From contig JBGRQD010000004.1 in NCBI GenBank assembly GCA_041725935.1, positions 62,001 through 126,000 on the forward strand: 64,000 nucleotides of DNA, in the 5' to 3' direction. Each line of letters opens with the position of its first letter. Positions within the stretch are counted from its first letter, which is position 1. This document shows, piece by piece, positions 1 through 7,537 of the stretch. Origin of the DNA: Marivita sp041725935. Its GTDB lineage: Bacteria > Pseudomonadota > Alphaproteobacteria > Rhodobacterales > Rhodobacteraceae. A program made the position numbers and the translations under genes. The notes beneath the pieces were generated by a model, which saw only the letters and a program-made list of their open reading frames with translations, had not been told where the DNA came from and ran no database searches.

Positions 1-411
1 ACGCAGATCGTGGCGCGCGAAGAGATCAACGAGACCGTCAAGCGCCCGCTGGAAAGCGAGAGCTGGGGGGGCTGTGTCGATGCGGTGGGCGGTGCGATGC
101 TGGCCCGCGTGCTGGGGCAGATGGAATACGGCGCGTCGGTTGCAGCGGTGGGTCTTGCGGGCGGTGCCAACCTGCCTGCCACGGTGGTCCCGTTCCTGCT
201 GCGCGGGGTGAACCTGCTGGGTATCGATTCCGTGATGCAGCCCTATGACAACCGCGTGCGCGCCTGGCAGCGGATCGCCAAGGACCTGCCGATGGACAAG
301 CTGGAGGCGATGGTGACACCGGCGACGCTGGCCGATCTGCCCCAGCTTGGCGCCGATATCCTCAAGGGTCAGGTGAAGGGCCGCGTCGTGGTGGATGTGG
401 CGGCTGGGTAA
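1..411 (+). CDS. acuI: Acryloyl-CoA reductase AcuI/YhdH family (3' part only)
   Basis: C-terminal 136 residues of a medium-chain dehydrogenase/reductase; the start lies upstream of the window. Visible are the end of the NADP-binding Rossmann fold (GGCVDAVGGAMLARVL, then GGANLPATVVPFLLRGV) and the C-terminal segment ending KGRVVVDV, a pattern typical of the YhdH/AcuI branch. AcuI enzymes reduce toxic acryloyl-CoA to propionyl-CoA with NADPH; in Roseobacters this serves dimethylsulfoniopropionate (DMSP) and 3-hydroxypropionate metabolism. The DMSP link is inference, because the upstream neighbours (for example dmdA) cannot be seen. A different quinone-oxidoreductase-like MDR enzyme is the main alternative. 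Confidence 0.8.
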   Translation, partial: TQIVAREEINETVKRPLESESWGGCVDAVGGAMLARVLGQMEYGASVAAVGLAGGANLPATVVPFLLRGVNLLGIDSVMQPYDNRVRAWQRIAKDLPMDKLEAMVTPATLADLPQLGADILKGQVKGRVVVDVAAG

Positions 412-467
412 GGCCATCACACATTGGGCGTGATCGGCTGAAAGCGACATGTCCCGAAGCGAAATTT

Positions 468-499
468 CCGAAATTCTTTGTGTTCAAAAGGAATTTCGG
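468..499. repeat. Inverted repeat, 9-bp perfect arms
   Basis: CCGAAATTC (468-476) is exactly mirrored by GAATTTCGG (491-499) around a 14-base AT-rich centre. The arms can extend slightly through TTT/AAAA with a bulge. It is the first of three dyads packed in under 100 bp between acuI and the Usp gene. No T-run follows, so an operator or mRNA stem is as likely as a terminator. Confidence 0.5.
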
Positions 500-509
500 C
501 GCATCTCCG

Positions 510-525
510 TGTCGCAATTGCGACA
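510..525. promoter_or_regulatory. Perfect 16-bp palindrome, candidate operator
   Basis: TGTCGCAATTGCGACA reads identically on both strands. It lies 183 bp upstream of the Usp start, between two other dyads. It does not match the FNR/FixK half-site pattern (TTGAT-N4-ATCAA). The regulator is unknown; the call rests on symmetry and position only. Confidence 0.4.
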
Positions 526-529
526 TAAA

Positions 530-559
530 CCACCGCTCCGGTTTGCATCGGGGCGGTGG
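530..559 (+). terminator. GC-rich stem-loop after acuI
   Basis: CCACCGCTCCG (530-540) pairs with CGGGGCGGTGG (549-559), giving an 11-bp stem with one G-U pair and an 8-base loop, followed by TTGCGTTTAG. It could terminate acuI transcription. The T-run is poor, so a structured leader for the Usp gene is the alternative. Confidence 0.4.
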
Positions 560-707
560 TTGCGTTTAGTCTTGTGACATATCGCCCGCATCGGGGTGAT
601 CTTCGGGGGCGCTTTGGCACCGACACTAGGCAGGACATTCTGCCCAAAGGCTGCGTCCCCAGACCGGCACGCGCGACGTGCTGGCAGAGCAAGCAGGAGG
701 GACAGAA

Positions 708-1121
708 TTGTTTAATCGAATCATGGTGCCGGTGGATCTGGCGCATGTCGAGACACTGGACCGCGCATTGTCATGTGCCGCGGACTTGGGACGACAATAC
801 GATGCAACCATCATCTATGTCGGTGTCACGGCCGAGACACCGGGAGCGGTCGCGCATACGCCGCAGGAATTCGCCGCGAAGATGACCGCGTTCGCGCAGA
901 AACAGAGCGAGGCAACCGGCACAAAGACCGAAGGCGTCGGCCTGACCAGCCATGACCCGGCGGCGGATCTCGATCCGACCCTGCTCAAGGCGGTCGAGGA
1001 CACGGGTGCGGATCTGGTGGTGATGGCGAGCCATGTGCCCAACCTCACCGATTACATCTGGCCGTCGAACGGGGGCACGGTCGCAAGGCGGGCGAACGTG
1101 TCGGTGATGGTGGTCCGGTGA
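708..1121 (+). CDS. Universal stress protein UspA family
   Basis: A 137-residue single-domain Usp. It opens with FNRIMVPVDL, the usual first beta strand, and ends with a GxxGxVARRAxVSVMVVR-like ATP-loop and last strand (GGTVARRANVSVMVVR). The TTG at 708 is chosen as start because GGAGG lies 8 bases upstream; an in-frame ATG at 678 has no ribosome site. Usp proteins bind ATP or act as stress-responsive chaperone/signalling proteins in the cytoplasm. The gene stands alone between acuI and a BCCT transporter, with three dyads upstream that may control it. Confidence 0.88.
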   Translation: MFNRIMVPVDLAHVETLDRALSCAADLGRQYDATIIYVGVTAETPGAVAHTPQEFAAKMTAFAQKQSEATGTKTEGVGLTSHDPAADLDPTLLKAVEDTGADLVVMASHVPNLTDYIWPSNGGTVARRANVSVMVVR

Positions 1122-1201
1122 TGACTTGGACGGAACCGGCGGTGTGTTGGCGCGTATAGCCGTCAGTCAATTTCAGAAAAATCAATCAGGGAGGCCGTTT
1201 C

Positions 1202-2845
1202 ATGGCCGATACTTCAGCAAATCAGGGGATACCCGAACCAGAGGGATCGTCACAAATCATCGAGACCGACTACGAGATCGGACAGGACAATATCGAGACC
1301 AAGATCGGGCCGCTTGGCCTTGATATCCACAACCCGGTCTTCATGGTGTCGGGTGTCTGCATCATTGCCTTTGTCTTTTACACGCTGGCTTTGCCCGAAC
1401 AGTCGGGGGCCATGTTCACATGGATGTTCAGCGCCGTCACGCAGGGGTTTGACTGGTTCTTCCTGAGTGCCGCGAACATCTTTGTGCTGTTCTGCCTTGC
1501 GCTGATCGTGCTGCCGGTCGGCGCGGTGCGGTTGGGGGGCGCGGAAGCGACGCCGGATTACAGCTATGTCGGCTGGTTCGCGATGCTGTTTGCGGCGGGC
1601 ATGGGCATTGGCCTGATGTTCTACGGCGTCTCCGAACCCATGAGCCATTTCGCGTCGTCCTTTGGCGGCACCGCATCCGAGGGCGGAGCGCGCACCGATT
1701 GGGCCCCTTTGGGTGCTGCGGGTGGCGATGAGGAGGCGGCCGTCCGGCTGGCCTTTGCGGCGACGATCTTTCACTGGGGTCTGCACCCTTGGGCGATCTA
1801 TGCGATCGTGGCGCTGGCGCTGGCGCTCTTTTCCTACAACAAGGGTCTGCCGCTGACGATCCGGTCGGCCTTCTATCCGCTTCTGGGCGATCGGGTCTGG
1901 GGCTGGCCGGGGCATGTGATCGACATTCTGGCGGTGTTCGCCACGCTGTTCGGTCTGGCCACGTCGCTGGGCTTTGGCGCGACGCAGGCCAATGCAGGTC
2001 TGAACGAGCTGTTCGGCGTGCCGGTGAGTTCCACAACCGAAGTGATCCTGATTTCGGCGATCACCGCCGTGGCGCTGATTTCGGTGGTGCGCGGGCTTGA
2101 TGGTGGGGTCAAGGTGCTGTCGGAGATCAACATGGGGCTGGCGGCGCTGCTGCTGCTCTTCGTGCTCTTCGCCGGGCCAACCATTGCGATCCTGACCGGC
2201 TTTGTCGATTACCTGGCCGCCTATCTGACCTACCTTCCGGCGCTGTCGAACCCCGTTGGACGTGAAGACACCAACTTCATGCAGGGCTGGACGTCGTTCT
2301 ACTGGGCATGGTGGATCAGCTGGTCGCCGTTTGTGGGCATGTTCATCGCCCGCGTCAGCCGTGGCCGGACCGTGCGCGAATTTATCATCTGTGTACTGTT
2401 GATCCCATCGATGGTCTGCGTGCTGTGGATGTCGGTTTTCGGTGGCGTCGCGATCCAGCAGGTGGTGCTGGACGGCTATACGGCGGCTCAGGACGCACCG
2501 CTCGAGCTCAAGCTGTTCAAGATGCTGGACGGGTTGCCCTTGGCGAGCATCACCAGCTTTATCGGTATCGTGTTGGTGATCGTGTTCTTCGTCACCTCGT
2601 CGGATTCGGGATCGCTGGTCATCGACACGATCACGGCAGGCGGCAAGGTTGACGCACCGGTGCCGCAGCGGGTGTTCTGGTGCATCTTCGAAGGTGCGGT
2701 TGCCATCGTGTTGCTGCTGTCGGCGGGCGGGTTGCAATCGTTGCAATCCATGGTGATCTCGACCGGCTTGCCGTTTACCATCGTTCTGCTGGTGATGTGT
2801 TTCGCCATCTGGAAAGGGTTGCAGGCCGAACGTCGCATTCTCTGA
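1202..2845 (+). CDS. BCCT-family betaine/carnitine/choline-type transporter
   Basis: A 547-residue integral membrane protein of normal BCCT length, with an about 50-residue hydrophilic N-terminus followed by about 12 hydrophobic segments. The family core is clear: GMGIGLMFYGVSEP near residue 134 and the signature GWTSFYWAWW at residues 362-371, whose tryptophans form the trimethylammonium-binding box. A GGGAGG ribosome site precedes ATG 1202. BCCT carriers import quaternary ammonium or sulfonium solutes with Na+ or H+. Proximity to acuI makes DMSP (DddT-like) uptake possible, but sequence alone cannot separate DMSP, glycine betaine, choline or carnitine. Confidence 0.9.
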   Translation: MADTSANQGIPEPEGSSQIIETDYEIGQDNIETKIGPLGLDIHNPVFMVSGVCIIAFVFYTLALPEQSGAMFTWMFSAVTQGFDWFFLSAANIFVLFCLALIVLPVGAVRLGGAEATPDYSYVGWFAMLFAAGMGIGLMFYGVSEPMSHFASSFGGTASEGGARTDWAPLGAAGGDEEAAVRLAFAATIFHWGLHPWAIYAIVALALALFSYNKGLPLTIRSAFYPLLGDRVWGWPGHVIDILAVFATLFGLATSLGFGATQANAGLNELFGVPVSSTTEVILISAITAVALISVVRGLDGGVKVLSEINMGLAALLLLFVLFAGPTIAILTGFVDYLAAYLTYLPALSNPVGREDTNFMQGWTSFYWAWWISWSPFVGMFIARVSRGRTVREFIICVLLIPSMVCVLWMSVFGGVAIQQVVLDGYTAAQDAPLELKLFKMLDGLPLASITSFIGIVLVIVFFVTSSDSGSLVIDTITAGGKVDAPVPQRVFWCIFEGAVAIVLLLSAGGLQSLQSMVISTGLPFTIVLLVMCFAIWKGLQAERRIL

Positions 2846-2866
2846 TCCGCGCGTTCTGCGCTATAC

Positions 2867-2898
2867 TCCGCCCCGGCACCGTTCGGGGCGGATTTCCT
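2867..2898 (+). terminator. Rho-independent-like terminator after BCCT gene
   Basis: TCCGCCCCG (2867-2875) and CGGGGCGGA (2884-2892) form a perfect 9-bp GC-rich stem with an 8-base loop, followed by TTTCCTGT. It starts 22 bases after the transporter stop codon. Confidence 0.6.
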
Positions 2899-2961
2899 GT
2901 GCCATGTCACCGGTAACTTCCGGCCCGTGTTGGTGCTGTGTCCTCAAGGAATAAAAAGACC

Positions 2962-4161
2962 ATGCTCGATATCGATTTCGTTCGTTCAAATTTTCCCGCA
3001 TTCTCGGAGCCCTCGTTGCAGGGGCAGGCCTTTTTCGAGAACGCGGGCGGATCCTTTGCCTGCGGGCAGGTGATCGACCGGCTAACGCGATTCTACCGGA
3101 CCCGCAAGGTGCAGCCCTATGCGCCTTACGAGGCGTCGCAGCTGGGAGGGGCCGAGATGGACGAGGCGCGGTCGCGGCTGGCAGCATTGCTGGGGGTCGA
3201 GACCGACGAAGTCAGTTTCGGGCCGTCCACGACGCAGAACACCTATGTTCTGGCGCAGGCGTTCCGGCAATACCTGCAGCCGGGCGAGGCGATCATCCTG
3301 ACCAACCAGGATCACGAGGCCAATACCGGGCCGTGGCGGCATCTGGTCAACAAGGGGATCGAACTGCGGGAATGGAAGGTGAACCGCGACACCGGGCATC
3401 TGGACATTGCCGATCTGGAAAACCTGTTGGATGACAGCGTGCGGCTGGTCTGTTTCCCGCATTGTTCCAACGTTGTGGGCGAGATCAACCCGGTGCTTGA
3501 GATCACGGCGCTCTGCCATGCGGCGGGCGCGTTCGTCTGTGTCGACGGGGTCAGCTATGCGCCGCATGGCTTTGTCAATGTCGGAGACTTGGGACCGGAT
3601 ATCTACCTGTTTTCAAGCTACAAGACCTACGGTCCGCATCAGGGGATCATGGTGATGCGCCGGGCACTGGGGCAAATTCTGCCGAACCAGGGGCATTATT
3701 TCAACGCAGGTGCGCTCTACAAGCGGTTCACTCCTGCGGGACCGGATCATGCGCAGATCGCGGCCTGTGCGGGCATGGTCGATTACATGGAGGCGCTGGG
3801 GTCACATCACGGGGTGTCGGCTCAGGGCATGCATGACGTGATGCGCGACCACGAGGTGGCGCTGTTGCAGCCGCTACTGGACGCGGTGAAGGACCGCAAT
3901 TCGGTGCGGCTCATCGGCCCCTCCGAGGCCTCTTCGCGCGCGCCCACTGTGGCGCTTGCGTTGAACCGGCCCGGTGAAGAGGTGGCGGCGGAGATGGCGC
4001 AGCACGGGATCATGTGCGGCGGGGGTGATTTCTACGCGGTGCGTGCGCTTGAAGCGATGGGGGTGGACATGGACAAGGGCGTGTTGCGCCTGAGCTTCGT
4101 GCATTACACGTCCGAGGCCGAGGTGACCAAGGTGATCGAGGCGCTGGACGCGGTGTTGTAA
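2962..4161 (+). CDS. Class-V aminotransferase-fold PLP enzyme (cysteine desulfurase-like)
   Basis: A 399-residue fold-type I PLP enzyme. The cofactor lysine is in LFSSYKTYGPHQG (Lys221), preceded by the PLP-contacting DGVSYAPH and HCSNVVGEINP segments. ATG 2962 is preferred because AAGGA lies 11 bases upstream and the protein then opens MLDIDFVRSNFPAF as in relatives; a GTG at 2938 would add eight residues. Related enzymes are annotated as cysteine desulfurase-like or as transaminases acting on other amino acids. There is no iron-sulfur gene nearby, so a SufS/IscS role is not supported. It lies between two unrelated genes and is probably monocistronic. Confidence 0.8.
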   Translation: MLDIDFVRSNFPAFSEPSLQGQAFFENAGGSFACGQVIDRLTRFYRTRKVQPYAPYEASQLGGAEMDEARSRLAALLGVETDEVSFGPSTTQNTYVLAQAFRQYLQPGEAIILTNQDHEANTGPWRHLVNKGIELREWKVNRDTGHLDIADLENLLDDSVRLVCFPHCSNVVGEINPVLEITALCHAAGAFVCVDGVSYAPHGFVNVGDLGPDIYLFSSYKTYGPHQGIMVMRRALGQILPNQGHYFNAGALYKRFTPAGPDHAQIAACAGMVDYMEALGSHHGVSAQGMHDVMRDHEVALLQPLLDAVKDRNSVRLIGPSEASSRAPTVALALNRPGEEVAAEMAQHGIMCGGGDFYAVRALEAMGVDMDKGVLRLSFVHYTSEAEVTKVIEALDAVL

Positions 4162-4234
4162 GCGCTGCTGGCCCACCGCGATTTCGGCAAACTCTCCCGA
4201 TATAATAGGGAACTGGAGAGCGCGGCAGGGGCGT

Positions 4235-4262
4235 TTGACCTTTGCCGTGGTGCTGCTAGGTC
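4235..4262 (+). promoter_or_regulatory. Candidate sigma-70-like promoter of the photolyase gene
   Basis: TTGACC (4235-4240) and TAGGTC (4257-4262) are separated by 16 bases and lie just upstream of the photolyase ATG at 4290. A perfect TATAAT at 4201-4206 lies further upstream but has no good -35 partner. Both are weak calls. Confidence 0.3.
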
Positions 4263-4289
4263 GCGCGTAAACATGAAAAGGGCAGGGCA

Positions 4290-5705
4290 ATGACATCTCC
4301 GACACTGGTGTGGATTCGTAGGGATCTGCGGTTGAGCGATCACGCGGCCCTGGTGGCAGCGATAGAGCGCGGCGGCCCGGTGATCCCGGTCTTCCTGCGC
4401 GACGCGTCTGTGGATGGGCTGGGTGCTGCACCAAAATGGCGGCTGGGGCTGGGACTGGAGACCTATGCCGAGGCGCTTGAGGGCAAAAGCAGCCGGTTGA
4501 TCCTGCGCTCGGGCGATGCGCGCGACGTGATCCCGGCGCTGGTCAAGGAAACGGGTGCCGGTGCGGTCTTTTGGCAGCGGGCGTATGATCCGGACGCGGT
4601 GGCGCGCGACAGTGACGTGAAGGCCGCGCTGAAGGAGCAGGGGATCGAGGCCAAGAGCTTTGCCGGGCACCTGATGTTCGAGCCCTGGACGGTCGAGACC
4701 AAGCAGGGGGATTACTACAAGGTCTACACGCCGTTTTGGAAATCGGTGCGCGACCGCGATGTGCCAGCGCCTGCGTCGGCGCCGTCTTCGCTGCCTGCGC
4801 CCGATCACTGGCCCGAGAGCGAGGCGCTCGCGGATTGGGATCTCGCTGCGGCAATGGACCGAGGCGCGCAGGTCGTCCGACCATTTGTGCAGTTGGGCGA
4901 GCAGGCCGCGCAATCGCGGCTGGGTGCGTTCATGGCGACGAAGGTGGCTGACTATGACCGCACGCGGGACATTCCGGGTGTGGACGGCACGTCTAACCTG
5001 TCGGAAAACCTGTCGTTGGGCGAGATCAGCCCGGCGCAATGCTGGCACGCTGGGCAGCGCGCGATGCAGGATGGCAAACCGGGGGCGGAAACGTTCCTCA
5101 AGGAGCTGGTCTGGCGCGAGTTTGCTTATCACCTGATGTGGCACACGCCGCGCATCCTGAGCGGCAACTGGCGCGAGGACTGGGACGCGTTTCCGTGGAA
5201 CGAAGACGCGGACAGCGCCGAGGTCACGGCATGGAAGCAGGGGCGCACCGGCATTCGGTTCGTCGATGCGGCGATGCGCGAGATGTATGTGACCGGGCGG
5301 ATGCACAACCGCGGGCGCATGATCGTGGCCAGCTACCTGACCAAGCATCTGATGTGCCACTGGAAAATCGGGATGGAGTGGTTCGACAACTGCCTGATCG
5401 ACTGGGACCCGGCCTCGAACGCGATGGGTTGGCAATGGTCGGCAGGGTCAGGACCGGACGCGACGCCCTATTTCCGGGTGTTCAACCCGGTGACGCAGCT
5501 CGACAAGTTTGACAAGGATCGCGCCTACGTGAGCCGCTGGATTGCCGAAGAGTACGGCGATCCACATGACGATGCGCTGTCTTACTTCGACGCGATCCCC
5601 CACTCTTGGGGCCTGTCACCGGACGGCACCTATCCCGATCCGGTGGTCGGGCCAGACGAAGGCCGCAAGCGGGCATTGTCGGCTTACGAAAACCGCGATT
5701 TCTGA
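4290..5705 (+). CDS. phr: Deoxyribodipyrimidine photo-lyase (class I CPD photolyase)
   Basis: A 471-residue photolyase of normal length. The N-terminal antenna domain begins TLVWIRRDLRLSDHAAL. The C-terminal FAD domain has TGIRFVDAAMREM, then GRMHNRGRMIVASYL, and NAMGWQWSAGSGPDATPYFR, the standard FAD and DNA-lesion binding signatures. It repairs UV-induced cyclobutane dimers using blue light. It is followed by cfa on the same strand. In Rhodobacter sphaeroides phrA and cfaA are both in the sigma-E/ChrR singlet-oxygen response, so a shared photo-oxidative role is reasonable, although no TGATCC-type sigma-E promoter is visible here. Confidence 0.93.
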   Translation: MTSPTLVWIRRDLRLSDHAALVAAIERGGPVIPVFLRDASVDGLGAAPKWRLGLGLETYAEALEGKSSRLILRSGDARDVIPALVKETGAGAVFWQRAYDPDAVARDSDVKAALKEQGIEAKSFAGHLMFEPWTVETKQGDYYKVYTPFWKSVRDRDVPAPASAPSSLPAPDHWPESEALADWDLAAAMDRGAQVVRPFVQLGEQAAQSRLGAFMATKVADYDRTRDIPGVDGTSNLSENLSLGEISPAQCWHAGQRAMQDGKPGAETFLKELVWREFAYHLMWHTPRILSGNWREDWDAFPWNEDADSAEVTAWKQGRTGIRFVDAAMREMYVTGRMHNRGRMIVASYLTKHLMCHWKIGMEWFDNCLIDWDPASNAMGWQWSAGSGPDATPYFRVFNPVTQLDKFDKDRAYVSRWIAEEYGDPHDDALSYFDAIPHSWGLSPDGTYPDPVVGPDEGRKRALSAYENRDF

Positions 5706-5785
5706 GAGGGGGTTTGCCGCTGTCGGCGCTGTCGGACAAAATTATCGCAAGCTGAGCAAAATCCGTTACTTAACGTTCGGTATAT

Positions 5786-5812
5786 CTTGTCTTTGGCCGG
5801 GTAGGACTACCT
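5786..5812 (+). promoter_or_regulatory. Candidate heat-shock-sigma (RpoH-type) promoter of cfa
   Basis: CTTG (5786-5789), 17 bases, then CTACCT (5807-5812) differs at one position from the alphaproteobacterial RpoH pattern CTTG-N17-CTATNT. It lies about 70 bases upstream of cfa. RpoH control of oxidative-stress genes is known in Rhodobacter; use here is inference. Confidence 0.28.
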
Positions 5813-5881
5813 TGGGTTAACCACTTGCCAGCCCTTCGAGCCTATGGCTAGTAAGACCAACTTTGACAGCGGAAGACCTGC

Positions 5882-7090
5882 ATGATCCTGACTTCGACCG
5901 TAAACCAACCTGATCTGCCGCGCTATTTCCCGCAGGTCTTTGCGATGGCCGACAAGTTGCAGAAGGGGCGTGTGGATTTCATCCTGCCCGATGGGCGGCA
6001 ATTCCGCGCCGAGGGCAAAGAGCCAGGTCCGGTGGCCGAAGTACATGTGCACAACCGTGACCTGTTTGCCCGGCTGATCCGGGACGGCGATCTGGGGTTC
6101 AGCGATGCCTATCTCGAAGGCTGGTGGAGCACGCCTGACCTGCAGGCCTTCATGGATTTCGTGCATGGCGAAAACAACGATGTCTACGACAGCTTTCCGG
6201 CCATCAAGTTTGTGCGCTGGTACGAATTGCTGCGCTTCTGGATGCAGTCGAACTCCAAGCGTCAGGCCAAGCGGAACATCAGCCACCATTACGATCTGGG
6301 CAATGATTTCTATTCGCTTTGGCTGGATGATACGATGACCTATTCCTCGGCCATGTTCGAGACCGGTCAGGAAAGTACCGAAAAGGCGCAGATCGCCAAG
6401 TACAAGAGCATGGTTGACCAGATGGGCGCACAGCCCGGCGATCACGTGCTGGAGATCGGCTGTGGCTGGGGCGGATTTGCGGAATACGCCGCCAAGGAGC
6501 GGGGGCTGATGGTCACGGGTCTGACGATCAGCGAACAGCAGTACAATTACGCGGTGGCGCGGATTGCGAAGGCGGGTTTGTCGGATCGTGTGACCTTCAA
6601 GTTGCAGGATTACCGCGACGAGACCGGTCAATATGACGGCATCGCGTCGATCGAGATGTTCGAGGCGGTCGGCCAGCGCTATTGGCCGACCTATTTCAAT
6701 TCGGTGAAGAACTGCCTCAAGCCGGGCAAGCACGCAACGCTGCAGATCATCACGGTCGAGGAATCGCGCTGGGAAATTTACAATCGCGGCGTTGATTTCA
6801 TTCAGAAATACATTTTTCCGGGGGGCATGTTGCCGAGTCCCGGCGTGCTGCGGCAGGAGATCGAGGCGGCGGGTCTCAAGGTCGCGCGCTCCATCGAATT
6901 CGGTGAAAGCTACAGCCAGACACTGCGGCGCTGGCACGACACGTTCAACGAGAAATGGGATCAGGTGGCAGCCATGGGCTTTGACGACCGGTTCCGCAGA
7001 ATGTGGAATTTTTATCTCACCTCTTGCGCGGCGACGTTTCGTAGCGGAAACTGTGACGTAACCCAAATTACGATCACGAGACCAAGTTGA
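5882..7090 (+). CDS. cfa: Cyclopropane-fatty-acyl-phospholipid synthase
   Basis: A 402-residue SAM-dependent methyltransferase of the Cfa/mycolic-acid synthase family. The SAM-binding loop is HVLEIGCGWGGFAEYAA; ISHHYDLGNDFYSLWLDD and IEMFEAVGQRYW are family-typical substrate and bicarbonate-site motifs. It methylenates double bonds of membrane phospholipid acyl chains, protecting them from oxidative and acid damage. The stop codon directly abuts the trgA start (TGAATG), indicating cotranscription with the tellurite genes. Confidence 0.93.
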   Translation: MILTSTVNQPDLPRYFPQVFAMADKLQKGRVDFILPDGRQFRAEGKEPGPVAEVHVHNRDLFARLIRDGDLGFSDAYLEGWWSTPDLQAFMDFVHGENNDVYDSFPAIKFVRWYELLRFWMQSNSKRQAKRNISHHYDLGNDFYSLWLDDTMTYSSAMFETGQESTEKAQIAKYKSMVDQMGAQPGDHVLEIGCGWGGFAEYAAKERGLMVTGLTISEQQYNYAVARIAKAGLSDRVTFKLQDYRDETGQYDGIASIEMFEAVGQRYWPTYFNSVKNCLKPGKHATLQIITVEESRWEIYNRGVDFIQKYIFPGGMLPSPGVLRQEIEAAGLKVARSIEFGESYSQTLRRWHDTFNEKWDQVAAMGFDDRFRRMWNFYLTSCAATFRSGNCDVTQITITRPS

Positions 7091-7531
7091 ATGCCAACCG
7101 CCGCCAAAGCCATCGCTGCTCTTTGTTTGGCCGCTTTGGGATATTTGGCGTCGGAACTGGTAAAGACGCTGCTTCCGGTGAACACGTACTACGGTAACTT
7201 CTCCATATACAATGCCGTTATCGGTGCCGTCGTTGGCTGGATCGTGGTGGGTACACGGGCCGGGCGGGGCACCCGGGACGCGATTGCAAACGGATTGACC
7301 GGGGTGGCGGCGCTGATCTTCTGGTGCGTGTTCGTCCATGCCAGCCTCGAGATGTTCGACCAGGCGATGAAGCGCCGGTTTGACGGCCCGGTCGAGGCGT
7401 TCTCGGCGATCTTTGAGATCGGTGTCGAATACGGTGCGCTGCTGATGAACCCGATGATGATCTCGACATTTCTGGTCGGGGCGCTGCTCACGGGGTATTT
7501 TTCGGAATACGCGGCGCGGCGCTGGAAATAG
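7091..7531 (+). CDS. trgA: TrgA-family membrane protein (tellurite resistance)
   Basis: A 146-residue protein with about four hydrophobic segments (around residues 5-25, 38-55, 70-92 and 120-140). Its length, topology and position directly before a TrgB-type fusion and cysK match trgA of the Rhodobacter sphaeroides trgAB/cysK tellurite-resistance locus. The molecular activity of TrgA is unknown. The start is adjacent to the cfa stop and the next gene begins six bases after the stop, so cfa-trgA-trgB is a transcription unit. Confidence 0.8.
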   Translation: MPTAAKAIAALCLAALGYLASELVKTLLPVNTYYGNFSIYNAVIGAVVGWIVVGTRAGRGTRDAIANGLTGVAALIFWCVFVHASLEMFDQAMKRRFDGPVEAFSAIFEIGVEYGALLMNPMMISTFLVGALLTGYFSEYAARRWK

Positions 7532-7537
7532 AGCGGT

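Noticed and set aside
1250..2746. 498-codon open frame on the minus strand opposite the BCCT gene
   Set aside because: It is Arg/His/Gln-rich with no family pattern and lies fully antisense to a clear transporter; this is a GC-rich codon shadow.
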